A stretch of 64,000 nucleotides of DNA from JACMRI01 sp043778625 (GCA_043778625.1 JAYWFU010000093.1:1-64000), one strand, 5' to 3'; shown: positions 1-10,705, counted from the first letter of the stretch. Program-made: numbers and translations. Notes: generated by a model not told the origin, from the sequence alone.

Positions 1-399
1 GTTAAAGGGATTAAACGCCATAGTATAGTTGATAAAAATGGCTTTTTAATAGCCATTATGGTTACTGCCGCTAACATACATGATAGTAAAGCCGCACTAC
101 TGTTGATGCGTGTGCTTAAGGAATTTTTGTGCGGTATAAAAGTGATACTTGCTGATGGTGGTTATAGGGGCGAATTAGCGAAGCAGACAAAAACGATGTT
201 TGGCTATATTATTCAAGTAGTAATGAGAAGCGATAGTAAGAAAGCCTTTACTCCTATTCCTAAACGATGGGTGGTAGAAAGAACTTTTTCTTGGTTTGAT
301 AACGATAGAAGATTATGCAGAAATTACGAACTGCTTTTTGAAACAGCTGAAGAAATGGTTAAGCTGTCTGCTATAAAATTATTATTGAATAAAATTTAA
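1..399 (+). CDS. IS5-family transposase, 3' part only
   Basis: The frame is open from the first base of the window, so this is the C-terminal part of a DDE transposase whose start lies outside. It begins VKGIKRHSIVD and continues with the segment ILADGGYRG (second catalytic Asp region) and ERTFSWFDNDRRLCRNYE (the catalytic Glu with the R/K signature), both typical of the IS5 group (IS427/IS1031-like). The enzyme cuts and joins IS ends. The stop is followed by AAACAGGCTC near 399-409, which resembles the right end of such elements, but the left end and target duplication cannot be seen. It lies beside the end of a toxin/immunity-like operon on the opposite strand. Confidence 0.85.
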   Translation, partial: VKGIKRHSIVDKNGFLIAIMVTAANIHDSKAALLLMRVLKEFLCGIKVILADGGYRGELAKQTKTMFGYIIQVVMRSDSKKAFTPIPKRWVVERTFSWFDNDRRLCRNYELLFETAEEMVKLSAIKLLLNKI

Positions 400-539
400 A
401 CAGGCTCATAGAATAAATAATAATATGTTTTTTTGAGTAATTGCATCATGATTAATGATCTCTGTATAAATTCCATCAAAATGTTCACATGATTGTATCA
501 TTATACAACTAATTATTAACATTGTTTTTTTTCATAAGT

Positions 540-938
540 TTATATTTTACTCAGCCACATTGCTAAACTAATAAAGACAAAGGGAGTAAGCAGAAAGTAT
601 GCGATTCCAATTAGGATCATTTGCTTTTTCTTATTTGTGAATTTCTTCTCATAATGTGATATTATCTTGATATAATTCTCCTTCTTTATAAAATAGTATT
701 TACAGATAAAATATAGGAAAAAGAATACAATAAAAAATGAACCTTTTAGTAAGTACTGGTGTACTAAATTTAAATGAATAACAAGTTTGGAGAGTAGAAT
801 TAACGATAACACATTCGTTGATAAAAGTATAGCGTAGAAAGATGAAGCCAAAACCTCATCCTTTTCTCCAACACGCTTTACCAAAGCAAAAACTTGATAT
901 AAACAGTAATATAAAAACTCAAATACCCTCTTCATCAC
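540..938 (-). CDS. Small three-helix membrane protein, candidate immunity protein
   Basis: 132 residues with no family that I recognise. Three hydrophobic segments are visible, at about residues 30-55, 65-85 and 105-128, separated by short charged loops rich in Lys, which predicts an inner-membrane protein. Its ATG overlaps the stop codon of the large SpvB/RHS gene by four bases, so the two are translationally coupled. A small gene directly after an RHS-type protein is the usual place of an immunity gene. Because the RHS C-terminus is itself hydrophobic and Gly/Ala-rich, a membrane-acting toxin neutralised by a membrane protein is a consistent but unproven reading. Confidence 0.7.
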   Translation of the reverse strand: MMKRVFEFLYYCLYQVFALVKRVGEKDEVLASSFYAILLSTNVLSLILLSKLVIHLNLVHQYLLKGSFFIVFFFLYFICKYYFIKKENYIKIISHYEKKFTNKKKQMILIGIAYFLLTPFVFISLAMWLSKI

Positions 939-3900
939 TTACCAAAAATATGTTCTTCAACGGTTTGACCTGTAAATATATACGAGCCTAATTGAGTAGC
1001 ACCGTATATCAATGCTCCAGTAGCCACAAATGGAGCTGCTGCAGTTCCTGCTGCAAAATAAGCCGCTCCAATTAAAACGGTTGAAACTCCTAATCCAACT
1101 CCTTCGGCTGTGGATATAGGAATACTATTACCTGTTTTATAAAGAATTGTTCCAACTTGCAATCCATACCCCGCAACTCCAAATCCCTTACCAACTTTGC
1201 TCACTACTCCTAAAGTACCTCTTAACGCTTGAGCGGTTTGTTGTGTACCAAAACCGATTGCCCTACCTATATTTTGCGCGCCATTACCTTGTCGCACTGC
1301 CTGTATTCCCATTTCGGCTCCTCCATAGACAACTCCACCAACATTTAATACCTGTCCGAAAACATCTGCTAATTGATAACCAGCTTGCCCAACAGTACTA
1401 ACACTAGCAGGTTTAGGTACAGTTGTTTTTTGAGTACCTAAACCTACACCTGATTTTTTAGCTAAGTTATAGCGACGGCGAGGCCCTTCTATACTTGCTT
1501 CTAAATAATCATCACTAGCCGATGTAGATGTAGGGTCATCAAAATTAGCAAGGCCAAGAGCTTTTTGCGCACCTAACGCTCGCCCTTCACTAGCTTCAAC
1601 TAATGAAGAACTGCTGAATCCATAGATTATTCCTTCTCTTGCCATTTGTGTCGCCCCAGCAATTATTCCTCCCATTACCATTCCTTGTATTACTGCACCA
1701 CCATCTACATGCCCTGTGTTATAATAACTACCTAACGCAGCATTGCCACCACCAGCTACCATGCCTCCAAATGGTGCGCCAAACACTGATACAGCTCCTG
1801 CAACGGCTCCCACTCCAAAATAGGCGGCTCCTTGCCCAAAATCGTTTATGTTATTCCAATTTGTAGCCACATTAACGGTACCGCCTATTAAAGCAGCTAT
1901 ACCAACTGCTATAAGCAATTCAGGGTTATTCCCGTCAGGGTCAGTATATTTTAACGGATTATTGGCGCAGTACACGTATCTACTATAACCTTGTGTGCTT
2001 GTGGCATCGCTCACGTAATCATCAGGCGCAAGCATAGTACCACTTATAGGGTCGTAGAGGCGGGCATTCATGTGTATGAGGCCTACTTCGTCCAGCATTT
2101 CGTGCCCAGTGTATCCACGTGTTAGCCACAGGGGCAAGTCGCCATTGCTGCCTGTGGGCAAGTAGTCGAGCGTGCCAGGGTCGCGCCGCCTGCCCCATGG
2201 GTCAAACTCTTGGCGGGCATCTATATAGCCTATACTGTTGGTAACGGCTACTAAACTCCCCAAATGGTCGGTATATACATAGTGGGTTTCGCTAGTGGTG
2301 GTGCCTGCGGTTAAGTCGTTTTCCACCACATACATAGCACATAGCCCAGTAGGCGCGTGTATGTAGTGTACTTGGTTACTATAGGTTACTTGCCCTGTGG
2401 CGTTGTACTTTTCGTTTACTTCGTAATTAGTGTTGTAGTACCTACGTGCTTGCAAAGTACCGTTTAACTCGTAGGTAGCCATGCTACGCTCTTGTGTTAC
2501 GCCATAGTTGTAAGTTATTTTGTAGCCACTGCCGTTGGCGTTAGCAGGGTCGCTGTACAGTACACTAGGGCGTTTAAATGCGTTGTAGCTTATATCCACC
2601 GCCAGTAGTGGCGTGGCGGGTAGGGTATTGGGGGTTATGTTGTCGAGTTTTTGCCCAGTGTAGTTGTACGTACCTGCATCTTGCTTAGTGGTTATTTGCC
2701 CCTCGTTATTGTAGGCTAGGTAAGGTGTTTTACTACTTATTAATGCGTCCCAAGGGCTGGTGTAGCGTGTTAAACGGTCAAGGTTATCGTACTTAAAGTT
2801 TTCTTGCAAGCCATTATTAGTACGGCTTAGTAAATTATGGTTAGTAGGGTTAAAATCTAAGGTAAGGTCTTGCACGGTAGGTGTAGTAAAAGTGGTAGGC
2901 AAGCCAAATGCGGTAAACGCACGTGTGCTGGTAAGCCCATTGCCTAAGGTATAACTGGTTACTTGCCCTGCTGCATTAGCCGTATTACCTTGCCACAGTG
3001 TGCTATTAGCGGCAAGGTCTTTTATTTGAGTTAAGTTACCTTGCGCATCGTACTTGTTTTGTATGGTGTAACCTAATGGGTACACCGTGTTTTCTACATC
3101 GCCATATTGGGTGTAGGTGTATTGCGTGGTGTAGCTACGGTTGGCGGTAGGTAGCACATTAGTTTCGGTACTTGTGGTAAGTTGTTGTAGTGCATTGTAG
3201 GCATAGCTTACCGTGCCTTTGCTAGGGTGGCTAATGCTTTTGAGCTGGTTTATCCCGTTAGGAGTATCTTCGTATAGGTAAGTATATACACCATCGGCAG
3301 TGTTTGTTTTGGTTTTTATGCGGCCATCGGCATAATAATCAAAGGTATAGGTATTGCCTTGCCCATCAATTTGTGTCATTAGCCAATTAAAAGCATTGTA
3401 GGTGTAAGTACTTGTGCCTGCGGCTTGGTCAATAAGGCTTATTTGTTGCCCTACTTCGTTAAATTCAGCAGTAGTTTTTAGTGTGCCGTTTACGGTAGTG
3501 CTTACTGTACTATGGTTATTGCTAGTATTGTAACCGTAAGCATAGTCAAGCGTTCCGCCATTATCAGTGCTTGTAATAAGCTTACCTGCAGCATCTTTAG
3601 TTTGGCTTGTTACAGTGTTGTCGGGCGCAGTGGTGGTAACAGTGCTATTGCCATTAGCAAAGGTATAAGCTGTTTTTGTTTTTAGGGTAGTGCCTTGTGC
3701 ATCGCTACTTTGGGTTTCTTTAGGGCGCTGTAAGGCATCGTACAACATAGTGGTAATTATGGGTACAGTATTGGCATCGTTAGGGTCGTAAGCATTAGTA
3801 GTTTTAATTGCTTGCCCTAGTGCGTTATACTCTGTAGCTTGATAAATGTCTTGCCCGTTATACCCCTTAGTTTGCACCAGTACTTTGCGGCCTAGCACAT

Positions 3901-6900
3901 CGTAATACTGCACCACCACAGGGCTATTAGGTGTGGTGGTGGTGGTGCTATATACCGCAGTACTTACGTTAAGTGGCGGTACATTAATGGGCGTAGTTAG
4001 CCAGTTGTAAGTAAGTGTGCTGGTTACGTTTAAGGCATCGGTACTGGTGGTTGGGCGTGCCCAAGCATCGTAAGTAGCCGTATTTTTTAAGTTGGTAACA
4101 TTATTGGTTGTTTTAGTAGGTACGCCTAGCAGTGTGTTGTACTGGGTAGTGGTGGTTTGCAGGGTGTGTTGAGTCGAGGCAGATACAATATCGTGTTGCT
4201 TTAGGGTATAGGTTTGTGTAGGATCGTAGGTTAAGAACCCGCTTTTTAGTGGGTCATTTTCGTATTGATTAGTAATTTGGTAAGCATTAATAAGACCAGT
4301 AGGCGTATAATCAAACGAATGCACTAAAGCCTTGCTTGCATAATTAGCATCAGTTGTTTTGTTAATTAATAGATGCGTTGTGGGGTAGTAAGTGTACTCC
4401 GTAAGGTTACTATTGCTACCTCCGTTACGTGTAATGGTAGTGGTTACGCTAGCAGGTAAATAAGGTACGGTGTTTGTTATAGTTGGGTTATACACCACCG
4501 CTGTAGTTTGTTGCTCTACCCCATTATAATTAGTAGTTGTGTTGGTGGCGTTGCCGTAAGCATCGTAAGTAGTAGTACTTGTGGTAGAGGTATTACTTAA
4601 ATGATTGTTTTGGGTACTACTATTAACCTGTAATAATAATGACTTTGGTACTATATTACCTAAAGGGTTATATCCAGCGATATAAGTAGCAGTGTATCCA
4701 GTATAGCTGGTACTTAGCATAGTAGGCGTACCAAACACATTGCCTTGTGTAGTAGTTACCTCAGGCAGGAGCGCAGGAATATAGCCGTTTAAAAAAGGAG
4801 TAGCCGTAACCCTAGTTGCCATATCCACATTAGTTACTATGGTTTTGGCAAAACCCAAAAATCCTTTGCCTTGCAGGTTAATTATGGGGTTAGTAAAATC
4901 GTATTGTTGTGTAAAATAACCACCTATGCCATTGCTTGTTTGTAGTTGTTTAACCGTTTTAATACCTGCATAAAATGGCAAGTTAGGGTAGGAATAATTA
5001 GTGCGGCTATAGCTAAAATTATCATAGGGGGTAGCTAGGTTAGCATACACAAATTTGCTTTCTATCCCCATACCGTTAGTAACTTTACTTAACGAATATT
5101 GAGCGAGTTGGTCAGGAAAAACTACATGATGAACTTTAGAGGTTGCAGGTAAAAAAAGTTTTATTGAGCCATTAAACGTAAGGATAACTTCGAGTAATCC
5201 ATCGTTATTTAAATCTTCAAAATTAAATAACCATTGATTAGTAAAATTAGTTGCCGTAAACGTAAAAGTACTAGCGGTAGGAAAGCTCTCTCCATTGCTA
5301 TAATGTACAGTTAAATAAGCATCGTTGGAGCCTATGTTATTTACAACAGTAACAATATCTTGTTTACCATCGCCATTCATATCTACAGGAAATAGCCTAT
5401 CTAAACGCTCATCAGGAGTAATAGCCCAGCCATTAAAAGTAAAAGGAATAATAAAGTTTTTATACGAATTTGACGCATAGCCATTAAGTGTGATACTAGC
5501 TTGTCTAGCGTTTATATTATTAAACGCTATTTTGTCATTAAATCCATCTCCATTAATATCAATATTAAAACTAGGCTCAATGTCTGTAACACCTTGTATT
5601 GCTGCTAATCCCGATTTTATACTTCCTCCACTATCAAAATCTATATCGTCGCGAAGCGTAGCGTTTGCTCCAAAACTAGTTAGGTACATAAGTGTTTGTG
5701 GGGAGTTACTTTCGTTTATAAAGCCAACCACTGATTGTTTAGCATTATCAGTATGTAACGAAACATGATTAAAATTAATTATTTTATCATAATCATTATA
5801 CGCTATTATGTATGGACTTTGCGAATTATCTAAAGCATAGTGATAAGTTTTAAATTTTTGTGTTCCAGAATTTGAGTTGGTAACCATAAGTAAAACTTCG
5901 CTAACACCATCGCTATTTAAGTCGGTTGCAAGAGACATAAAACCAACTCTTCTAGAACCTACGAATACTGTTGATAGTCCTGATGATGGAGGGTTCTCAA
6001 AAAAATCAAGCGTGCCTTTTGAATATACGCTTGGTATTGTAGCTACTAATTTTTCGGTAAAGCTACCGTTCCCTTGATTTAGCAACAATTTTACATCAAT
6101 ATCGAAAAAATCACTTGCTGTTGCATTATTAGAATTACTTAACGATTGATTTTGCAAATAGCTGTAAGCCATCAATAAATCTATTCGTCCGTCTCCGTTA
6201 AAATCTCCTTGACTAATATTATTACTAAGGTTACTTACAGATGAAGCTTCAGGTGATCCTACAAGGGAGAAACGAACTAATCTAGGAATGGAGTAGCCTT
6301 TATTTTGAATCGTACTTAATGGAAAATTCCCTTGCTTATCATTTAATATTATACTATAGTCCTCAGGGATATTACCTCCGTTACCAACCGCTTTCCCTAT
6401 GTTTATTAAATCTTTATAGCCATCGTCATTTACATCTATAAATAATTGTTGTTTATTTCTTACGTTATATACATCAGTACTTGCACTATAACTAGGTGTA
6501 GTAGTACTTGGTTTTTCGTAATTAAAAATAGTAGGGTTTAATTTTTCGTGGTTACTATTATCTTCATCTACCTGTACCAAAAATTCAAATACGCTGTTGG
6601 TGTTATAAGTAAAACTGTAGGTGTGGTTGTGTTGCCCTTGCACTAGCATCTCTACTTGCGAGAGCAAAAAATTATTTTCAACTAGTTTATTTCCTATGTT
6701 TCCTTTAGTAGGAAATTTAGTATAGTCGTAGTAAAAATTAACTTGGTTTTGTGCCGTAATATTTGCTCCAGTATTAGCGGTGTAATAAATGTGTTTTAAG
6801 TATTTTTCGTTAGCTGTGTTTTTATATGTGGTGTAATATCCATTAGGATTATCTCCAATAGGCTGAAATGGAACTTGAAATTCAGTTAACACATCTTTAT

Positions 6901-7876
6901 TATACTCGTAAGTAATGGTGTTGCCTTGTTTGTCGGCTATGCTACTTACATACCATTGCGCATTATTGTACAGGGGAGACATCTTTTTTTGAAACCAAAA
7001 AGAATTTCCGAATCCAATCCCAACATTTTTTTCTACATAGGTAAATAAAGGGGCGCTTTCGCTTACCAGTTTAGAATTATCACTATTACCCAATTCCATA
7101 CGCGTACCGTCTTTAAAGGTTACTTCAAACCAATCAATGGTCATGTTGTCGTAAGTATCTACAGTAGGATGTGTAACTGTGCCGCCACTATAAACCTCGT
7201 CCACTATTTTTAATACTCCTGAACGGTGTGCTTTTATTACTGCAAACTGTTCGTTTTGGGTGGTATATTCTAAAATAGCATCAGCAGAATTAGGGTTGCC
7301 ATTGGTTAGTATTAATCTGTTTCCATCTAAAAACAATTCATCATTTAAACTTAAATCAACACCTGTAGTTTTCCAGTCATCATGTTGATTTTTGCCACCA
7401 CGAGTTATGGTGTGCAGTCCGCTCATAGCCCAACCTATGCCCATGTTTCCGCTTCCACCACCCGTATAATTTATACTTAATGCTACATTACCTCCTGCCG
7501 TTGCGCTTGGCGTTATAAGCGGTAATGAATAGGTAGCTTGTCCCATAGCACCTACTCCAGCCTGTCCTTGTATTACTCCTACAGCAAGTGTTTTATCAAT
7601 AATATAAGGCGCATTTGAGTCAAAGCCTAAATTAGGGTCTTCCGAATATTGTATGTTGTGAATCACATTTTTATCAATATACAACCTAGAATTAGGTACT
7701 ATTTTAGATCCCGCTTTTAATTGTACACGTTGGCGTGCTGCATAACTGCCTGCCGCTTGGGGGGTATTAATAATTAGCGTACCACCTTGCGCTTGGGCAA
7801 ACTGATTACACAACACTAACACTGCCAATAAGAATAGGGTACGCAACTGTGGTGGTAATTTTAAAATAAATGTCAT
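935..7876 (-). CDS. Giant SpvB / FG-GAP / RHS-YD repeat protein, candidate polymorphic toxin
   Basis: 2313 residues with a signal peptide ending AQAQ. An SpvB/TcaC-like N-terminal region (GVGAMGQATYSLPL, GNMGIGWAMSGL) is followed by FG-GAP/VCBS segments with at least six calcium-loop motifs (DVNDDGYKD, DFNGDGRID, DLNSDGVSE, DINGDGFND, DMNGDGKQD, DLNNDGLLE). A long run of Tyr-rich YD/RHS repeats follows, then the RHS core (YTDHLGSLVAVTN, FDPWGRRRDP, RYVYCANNPLKYTDPDG) ending near residue 1985. About 330 variable residues remain, very rich in Gly and Ala with several hydrophobic stretches. RHS shells enclose C-terminal effectors in the family; a pore-forming tip is my inference. It is third in a four-gene leftward operon. 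Confidence 0.9.
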   Translation of the reverse strand: MTFILKLPPQLRTLFLLAVLVLCNQFAQAQGGTLIINTPQAAGSYAARQRVQLKAGSKIVPNSRLYIDKNVIHNIQYSEDPNLGFDSNAPYIIDKTLAVGVIQGQAGVGAMGQATYSLPLITPSATAGGNVALSINYTGGGSGNMGIGWAMSGLHTITRGGKNQHDDWKTTGVDLSLNDELFLDGNRLILTNGNPNSADAILEYTTQNEQFAVIKAHRSGVLKIVDEVYSGGTVTHPTVDTYDNMTIDWFEVTFKDGTRMELGNSDNSKLVSESAPLFTYVEKNVGIGFGNSFWFQKKMSPLYNNAQWYVSSIADKQGNTITYEYNKDVLTEFQVPFQPIGDNPNGYYTTYKNTANEKYLKHIYYTANTGANITAQNQVNFYYDYTKFPTKGNIGNKLVENNFLLSQVEMLVQGQHNHTYSFTYNTNSVFEFLVQVDEDNSNHEKLNPTIFNYEKPSTTTPSYSASTDVYNVRNKQQLFIDVNDDGYKDLINIGKAVGNGGNIPEDYSIILNDKQGNFPLSTIQNKGYSIPRLVRFSLVGSPEASSVSNLSNNISQGDFNGDGRIDLLMAYSYLQNQSLSNSNNATASDFFDIDVKLLLNQGNGSFTEKLVATIPSVYSKGTLDFFENPPSSGLSTVFVGSRRVGFMSLATDLNSDGVSEVLLMVTNSNSGTQKFKTYHYALDNSQSPYIIAYNDYDKIINFNHVSLHTDNAKQSVVGFINESNSPQTLMYLTSFGANATLRDDIDFDSGGSIKSGLAAIQGVTDIEPSFNIDINGDGFNDKIAFNNINARQASITLNGYASNSYKNFIIPFTFNGWAITPDERLDRLFPVDMNGDGKQDIVTVVNNIGSNDAYLTVHYSNGESFPTASTFTFTATNFTNQWLFNFEDLNNDGLLEVILTFNGSIKLFLPATSKVHHVVFPDQLAQYSLSKVTNGMGIESKFVYANLATPYDNFSYSRTNYSYPNLPFYAGIKTVKQLQTSNGIGGYFTQQYDFTNPIINLQGKGFLGFAKTIVTNVDMATRVTATPFLNGYIPALLPEVTTTQGNVFGTPTMLSTSYTGYTATYIAGYNPLGNIVPKSLLLQVNSSTQNNHLSNTSTTSTTTYDAYGNATNTTTNYNGVEQQTTAVVYNPTITNTVPYLPASVTTTITRNGGSNSNLTEYTYYPTTHLLINKTTDANYASKALVHSFDYTPTGLINAYQITNQYENDPLKSGFLTYDPTQTYTLKQHDIVSASTQHTLQTTTTQYNTLLGVPTKTTNNVTNLKNTATYDAWARPTTSTDALNVTSTLTYNWLTTPINVPPLNVSTAVYSTTTTTPNSPVVVQYYDVLGRKVLVQTKGYNGQDIYQATEYNALGQAIKTTNAYDPNDANTVPIITTMLYDALQRPKETQSSDAQGTTLKTKTAYTFANGNSTVTTTAPDNTVTSQTKDAAGKLITSTDNGGTLDYAYGYNTSNNHSTVSTTVNGTLKTTAEFNEVGQQISLIDQAAGTSTYTYNAFNWLMTQIDGQGNTYTFDYYADGRIKTKTNTADGVYTYLYEDTPNGINQLKSISHPSKGTVSYAYNALQQLTTSTETNVLPTANRSYTTQYTYTQYGDVENTVYPLGYTIQNKYDAQGNLTQIKDLAANSTLWQGNTANAAGQVTSYTLGNGLTSTRAFTAFGLPTTFTTPTVQDLTLDFNPTNHNLLSRTNNGLQENFKYDNLDRLTRYTSPWDALISSKTPYLAYNNEGQITTKQDAGTYNYTGQKLDNITPNTLPATPLLAVDISYNAFKRPSVLYSDPANANGSGYKITYNYGVTQERSMATYELNGTLQARRYYNTNYEVNEKYNATGQVTYSNQVHYIHAPTGLCAMYVVENDLTAGTTTSETHYVYTDHLGSLVAVTNSIGYIDARQEFDPWGRRRDPGTLDYLPTGSNGDLPLWLTRGYTGHEMLDEVGLIHMNARLYDPISGTMLAPDDYVSDATSTQGYSRYVYCANNPLKYTDPDGNNPELLIAVGIAALIGGTVNVATNWNNINDFGQGAAYFGVGAVAGAVSVFGAPFGGMVAGGGNAALGSYYNTGHVDGGAVIQGMVMGGIIAGATQMAREGIIYGFSSSSLVEASEGRALGAQKALGLANFDDPTSTSASDDYLEASIEGPRRRYNLAKKSGVGLGTQKTTVPKPASVSTVGQAGYQLADVFGQVLNVGGVVYGGAEMGIQAVRQGNGAQNIGRAIGFGTQQTAQALRGTLGVVSKVGKGFGVAGYGLQVGTILYKTGNSIPISTAEGVGLGVSTVLIGAAYFAAGTAAAPFVATGALIYGATQLGSYIFTGQTVEEHIFGK

Positions 7877-7899
7877 ACTAAAAGTGATTTTAAAATAAA

Positions 7900-8337
7900 T
7901 TAGTTTTTTACAAACGTGTAGCTACTTATGGCTTCGTTGCCTTTAGTAACATGTAGTGTATAGGTAGCCACAGGTAAATACTCTACTGAAACTTGGGCTG
8001 TACCATTGTTTAATTTTCCTTGTACTACACGCACACCATTGTTGTCAGTTATATAATAGGTGTAATCTCCATCAGTAATTTGTTTGGGAGTTATAGTAAG
8101 TATATTTTGCACTGGATTAGGGTGCAAGCCAAAACTAACTGTACTATCTTTATTAGCACTTGGTTCGCTTATGTTATTGGGTGTGCTTTTATGATTGGCT
8201 AATCGGCTATTTGATGTACCGTTGTAAAAACGTTTAGTAATCATTCCACCATTATTACTAGTGTGTATAGCAGGATTTTGTGCCTTTGTTGTTATTGCGA
8301 TTAATAGTAATGCCGTTAATATGTATAAATTTTTCAT
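7900..8337 (-). CDS. Small secreted protein with T9SS type A sorting domain
   Basis: 145 residues. A signal peptide (MKNLYILTALLLIAITTKAQ) is followed by a short Asn/Ser-rich linker and a C-terminal domain of about 75 residues beginning GLHPNPVQNILTI, with the VATYTLHV and SYTFVKN strands typical of the T9SS type A sorting (Por_Secre_tail) domain. The protein is therefore exported across the outer membrane by T9SS and released or anchored at the surface. There is almost no passenger domain, so it may act as an adaptor or surface peptide. It lies 23 bases upstream of the SpvB/RHS gene and is probably co-transcribed with it. Confidence 0.85.
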   Translation of the reverse strand: MKNLYILTALLLIAITTKAQNPAIHTSNNGGMITKRFYNGTSNSRLANHKSTPNNISEPSANKDSTVSFGLHPNPVQNILTITPKQITDGDYTYYITDNNGVRVVQGKLNNGTAQVSVEYLPVATYTLHVTKGNEAISSYTFVKN

Positions 8338-8356
8338 AGCTATTGTAAATGAAAGA

Positions 8357-10558
8357 TTATTGTTTAGCAGGAACTGTTGATTGTAGTAGCTTTTTTTCTA
8401 GATTTTCAATGCGCTTGTTTTGTTCAATAGCATATAGCGTAAGCTCTTCTACTTTTTCGAGTAGTTTAAGATTCATGTCGGCTAGGGACACTGTGCCTTT
8501 TTCATCTATTTCTTTGGCACTTGGTATGTTGGGTAAGTGCTTGTTAAGGTTAATGTAAGCTTCTACTTCACTAAGTGTTTTTAGGTTATAATTCTTTTCA
8601 AATACATAGTCAGGAAAACTGCTACCTGTGGCCACTACATTTACCTCACGTGCATACACATAGCCATTAGCTCGTACTTCAAACTGACGTGTAGCCCCTG
8701 TATTTATTGCAAACACTGACTTGTCAGCTTGTGTAGTTACTGAAGCATCGGCATTTAAGGTAAGTACACCCAGTGGCGAAAAATCTAACCGTTCTTTTTG
8801 CGAGCCACTTAGGTAAGAGTCGTTAGCTATTATTTTAAAGTTGCTTGCGGCACTCCCTGCTACAGGTGTTTTATTATCGGTGTTAATAAATATAGATAAT
8901 CCGTTATTAGTGGCTATGCGTCCGTAACCTCCTGCTGAGGCTATGGCAAGGTCGGCTCCGTTTGGAGCATTGTCTTTATAAATCATTGTTGGCCCATAAC
9001 CTTCAAGTGAAGATAATGTGTAAGAGTTATAATGTCCTACGGCTAAAGCGTGGCTAGTGTTTTTGTTTACAAATAAGCGTAATGCTTCCGCAGGACTAAC
9101 AGTAGGACTACCCAATGCAACAGAATAACCAATAGTAGTGTAGGGTAATTGACTGGCGGGCTGTATAACCGACCATACTCCTAGGGGCTGACCGTTTAAT
9201 AAGTATTGGCTTGCATCTACCTCACGTGTAAATAACTTACCTGTGTTGCTTAGTTGTAATAAGCGGTTATCGGTAGGAGTAAATTGAGTATTACCACGTA
9301 TGGTAAATTCGCCATCGGGTTGTAGGAGTAGCACTTCTTTTTCGTTACAGCCAAAAAATGGCGACTCTTTTAATATTTTAAAACCATTAAAGCCTGTGGG
9401 AGTAGTTTGATTATCAGCATTCATAAAAAATGCAAAGCCATCGTTGGTTACAAAACGTGCAGTACCATTGGCTGCGCCTATTAATAAATCGGACGTGTTG
9501 GGGCTACCTGCCGTAACTACATTATCTTTAAAAATTAGAGTAGGGTCGTTGCCCTCCATGTTTAATAATTGTGCGTTGTAATAACTGGTAGCTTGTACCG
9601 ATGGTGCAGCGCAGGCATTTTTGGTTACAAACGAGCGTAACGATTGTGCAGGACTTGTGGTAGTACCAATGCTTATAGGGCTGGCGTTGTAGGATAAATA
9701 AGTTTCGACAACACTATTGCTATTGGTTAGTCGTTTCCATGCGCCTAGTGGCACACCGCCTTGTGTGTAATTGGTAGCATCTACCACACCACGACTATTT
9801 ACACTAAAATTTTGTGCTACTATGGGGTTTCCGTTATCGTCCAGATAATTAGCGGTATTAGTTATTACGTATTGATTATCCTTAGTAAGGGTTTTAATAC
9901 CATAGGTATTGGTGGTGTTAGCGTTTTTAATATCTAATAGCACTGCGCCTTGTTGTGTTGCAGATGCATTGGCTTTAATGGTGGCTAAGGGGTCTAGCAC
10001 CGCACCTACACTTAGTGTATTGCCTGCACGTAGGTTGTAAGTGGTAGCAATATCAGTAGCGTTGGTGGCAGTAAAATATTGGGTAGGTGGTGTGGGTAGG
10101 TTTGTCCATACACCAAGCCCTGATAAATATTGATTGCTATTAGTTCCTAATGCAAATGGGCTTACTGCGCCTGAGTTATCAATTTGTAATAAGCGTAAGG
10201 CCGCACCGCCGTTGTACTTACTTAGGTTAAGGTTGTTGGTTGTGGTGTTACCTGCAATTAACAAATCGCTATTACCTATAATGTTTGCGGTATTTGTTAA
10301 TATACCTGTACCATTGTAGGTACTAGTATTAATTATAGCACCATTAACCGTCATTGGCTTACTTACAGTAAACAAGTTGGCACTCATGCTTGCTACCTGT
10401 GTATTAGTATTTATTTTAAACACTAAAGGATTGCTGTTGGTGCTTCCTATAAAATCTCCAGTGGCAATACTATTACCATTTCTTGTCCAGTTGTTTTGCG
10501 CCTGTACGGTTAACGATGCTGTAAGTAGTGTTGCTGTAAGTAAATGTTTGCTTGCCAT
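8357..10558 (-). CDS. Tail-fibre-domain-like exported surface protein
   Basis: 733 residues. The signal peptide ends SLTVQAQ. The body contains at least two diverged copies of a module (GAWKRLTNSN... and GVWSVIQPAS..., each followed by an ALRLFVNKN or SLRSFVTKN segment), plus Asn/Thr-rich strands. The C-terminus carries the Bacteroidota-specific tail found on many tail-fibre-like proteins: DYVFEKNYNLKTLSEVEAYI, HLPNIPSAKEIDEKG and a final coiled coil ending in LEKKLLQ. These proteins are thought to be surface adhesins; precise function is unknown. It is the first gene of the operon leading into the small T9SS protein and the RHS protein, suggesting a joint surface or toxin-delivery role. Confidence 0.8.
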   Translation of the reverse strand: MASKHLLTATLLTASLTVQAQNNWTRNGNSIATGDFIGSTNSNPLVFKINTNTQVASMSANLFTVSKPMTVNGAIINTSTYNGTGILTNTANIIGNSDLLIAGNTTTNNLNLSKYNGGAALRLLQIDNSGAVSPFALGTNSNQYLSGLGVWTNLPTPPTQYFTATNATDIATTYNLRAGNTLSVGAVLDPLATIKANASATQQGAVLLDIKNANTTNTYGIKTLTKDNQYVITNTANYLDDNGNPIVAQNFSVNSRGVVDATNYTQGGVPLGAWKRLTNSNSVVETYLSYNASPISIGTTTSPAQSLRSFVTKNACAAPSVQATSYYNAQLLNMEGNDPTLIFKDNVVTAGSPNTSDLLIGAANGTARFVTNDGFAFFMNADNQTTPTGFNGFKILKESPFFGCNEKEVLLLQPDGEFTIRGNTQFTPTDNRLLQLSNTGKLFTREVDASQYLLNGQPLGVWSVIQPASQLPYTTIGYSVALGSPTVSPAEALRLFVNKNTSHALAVGHYNSYTLSSLEGYGPTMIYKDNAPNGADLAIASAGGYGRIATNNGLSIFINTDNKTPVAGSAASNFKIIANDSYLSGSQKERLDFSPLGVLTLNADASVTTQADKSVFAINTGATRQFEVRANGYVYAREVNVVATGSSFPDYVFEKNYNLKTLSEVEAYINLNKHLPNIPSAKEIDEKGTVSLADMNLKLLEKVEELTLYAIEQNKRIENLEKKLLQSTVPAKQ

Positions 10559-10705
10559 GGTGTATGTTTATTAGATTTTTAGTAGCTAGTATTTAGATTA
10601 ATCTATCGAAAAATTATATTAATTGTTAGAATTAAAACGAATATAGGTTGTTGTTTTTACTTGACCAAATAAAATTAATGTAAAGTATACTATTGCAATA
10701 AATTA

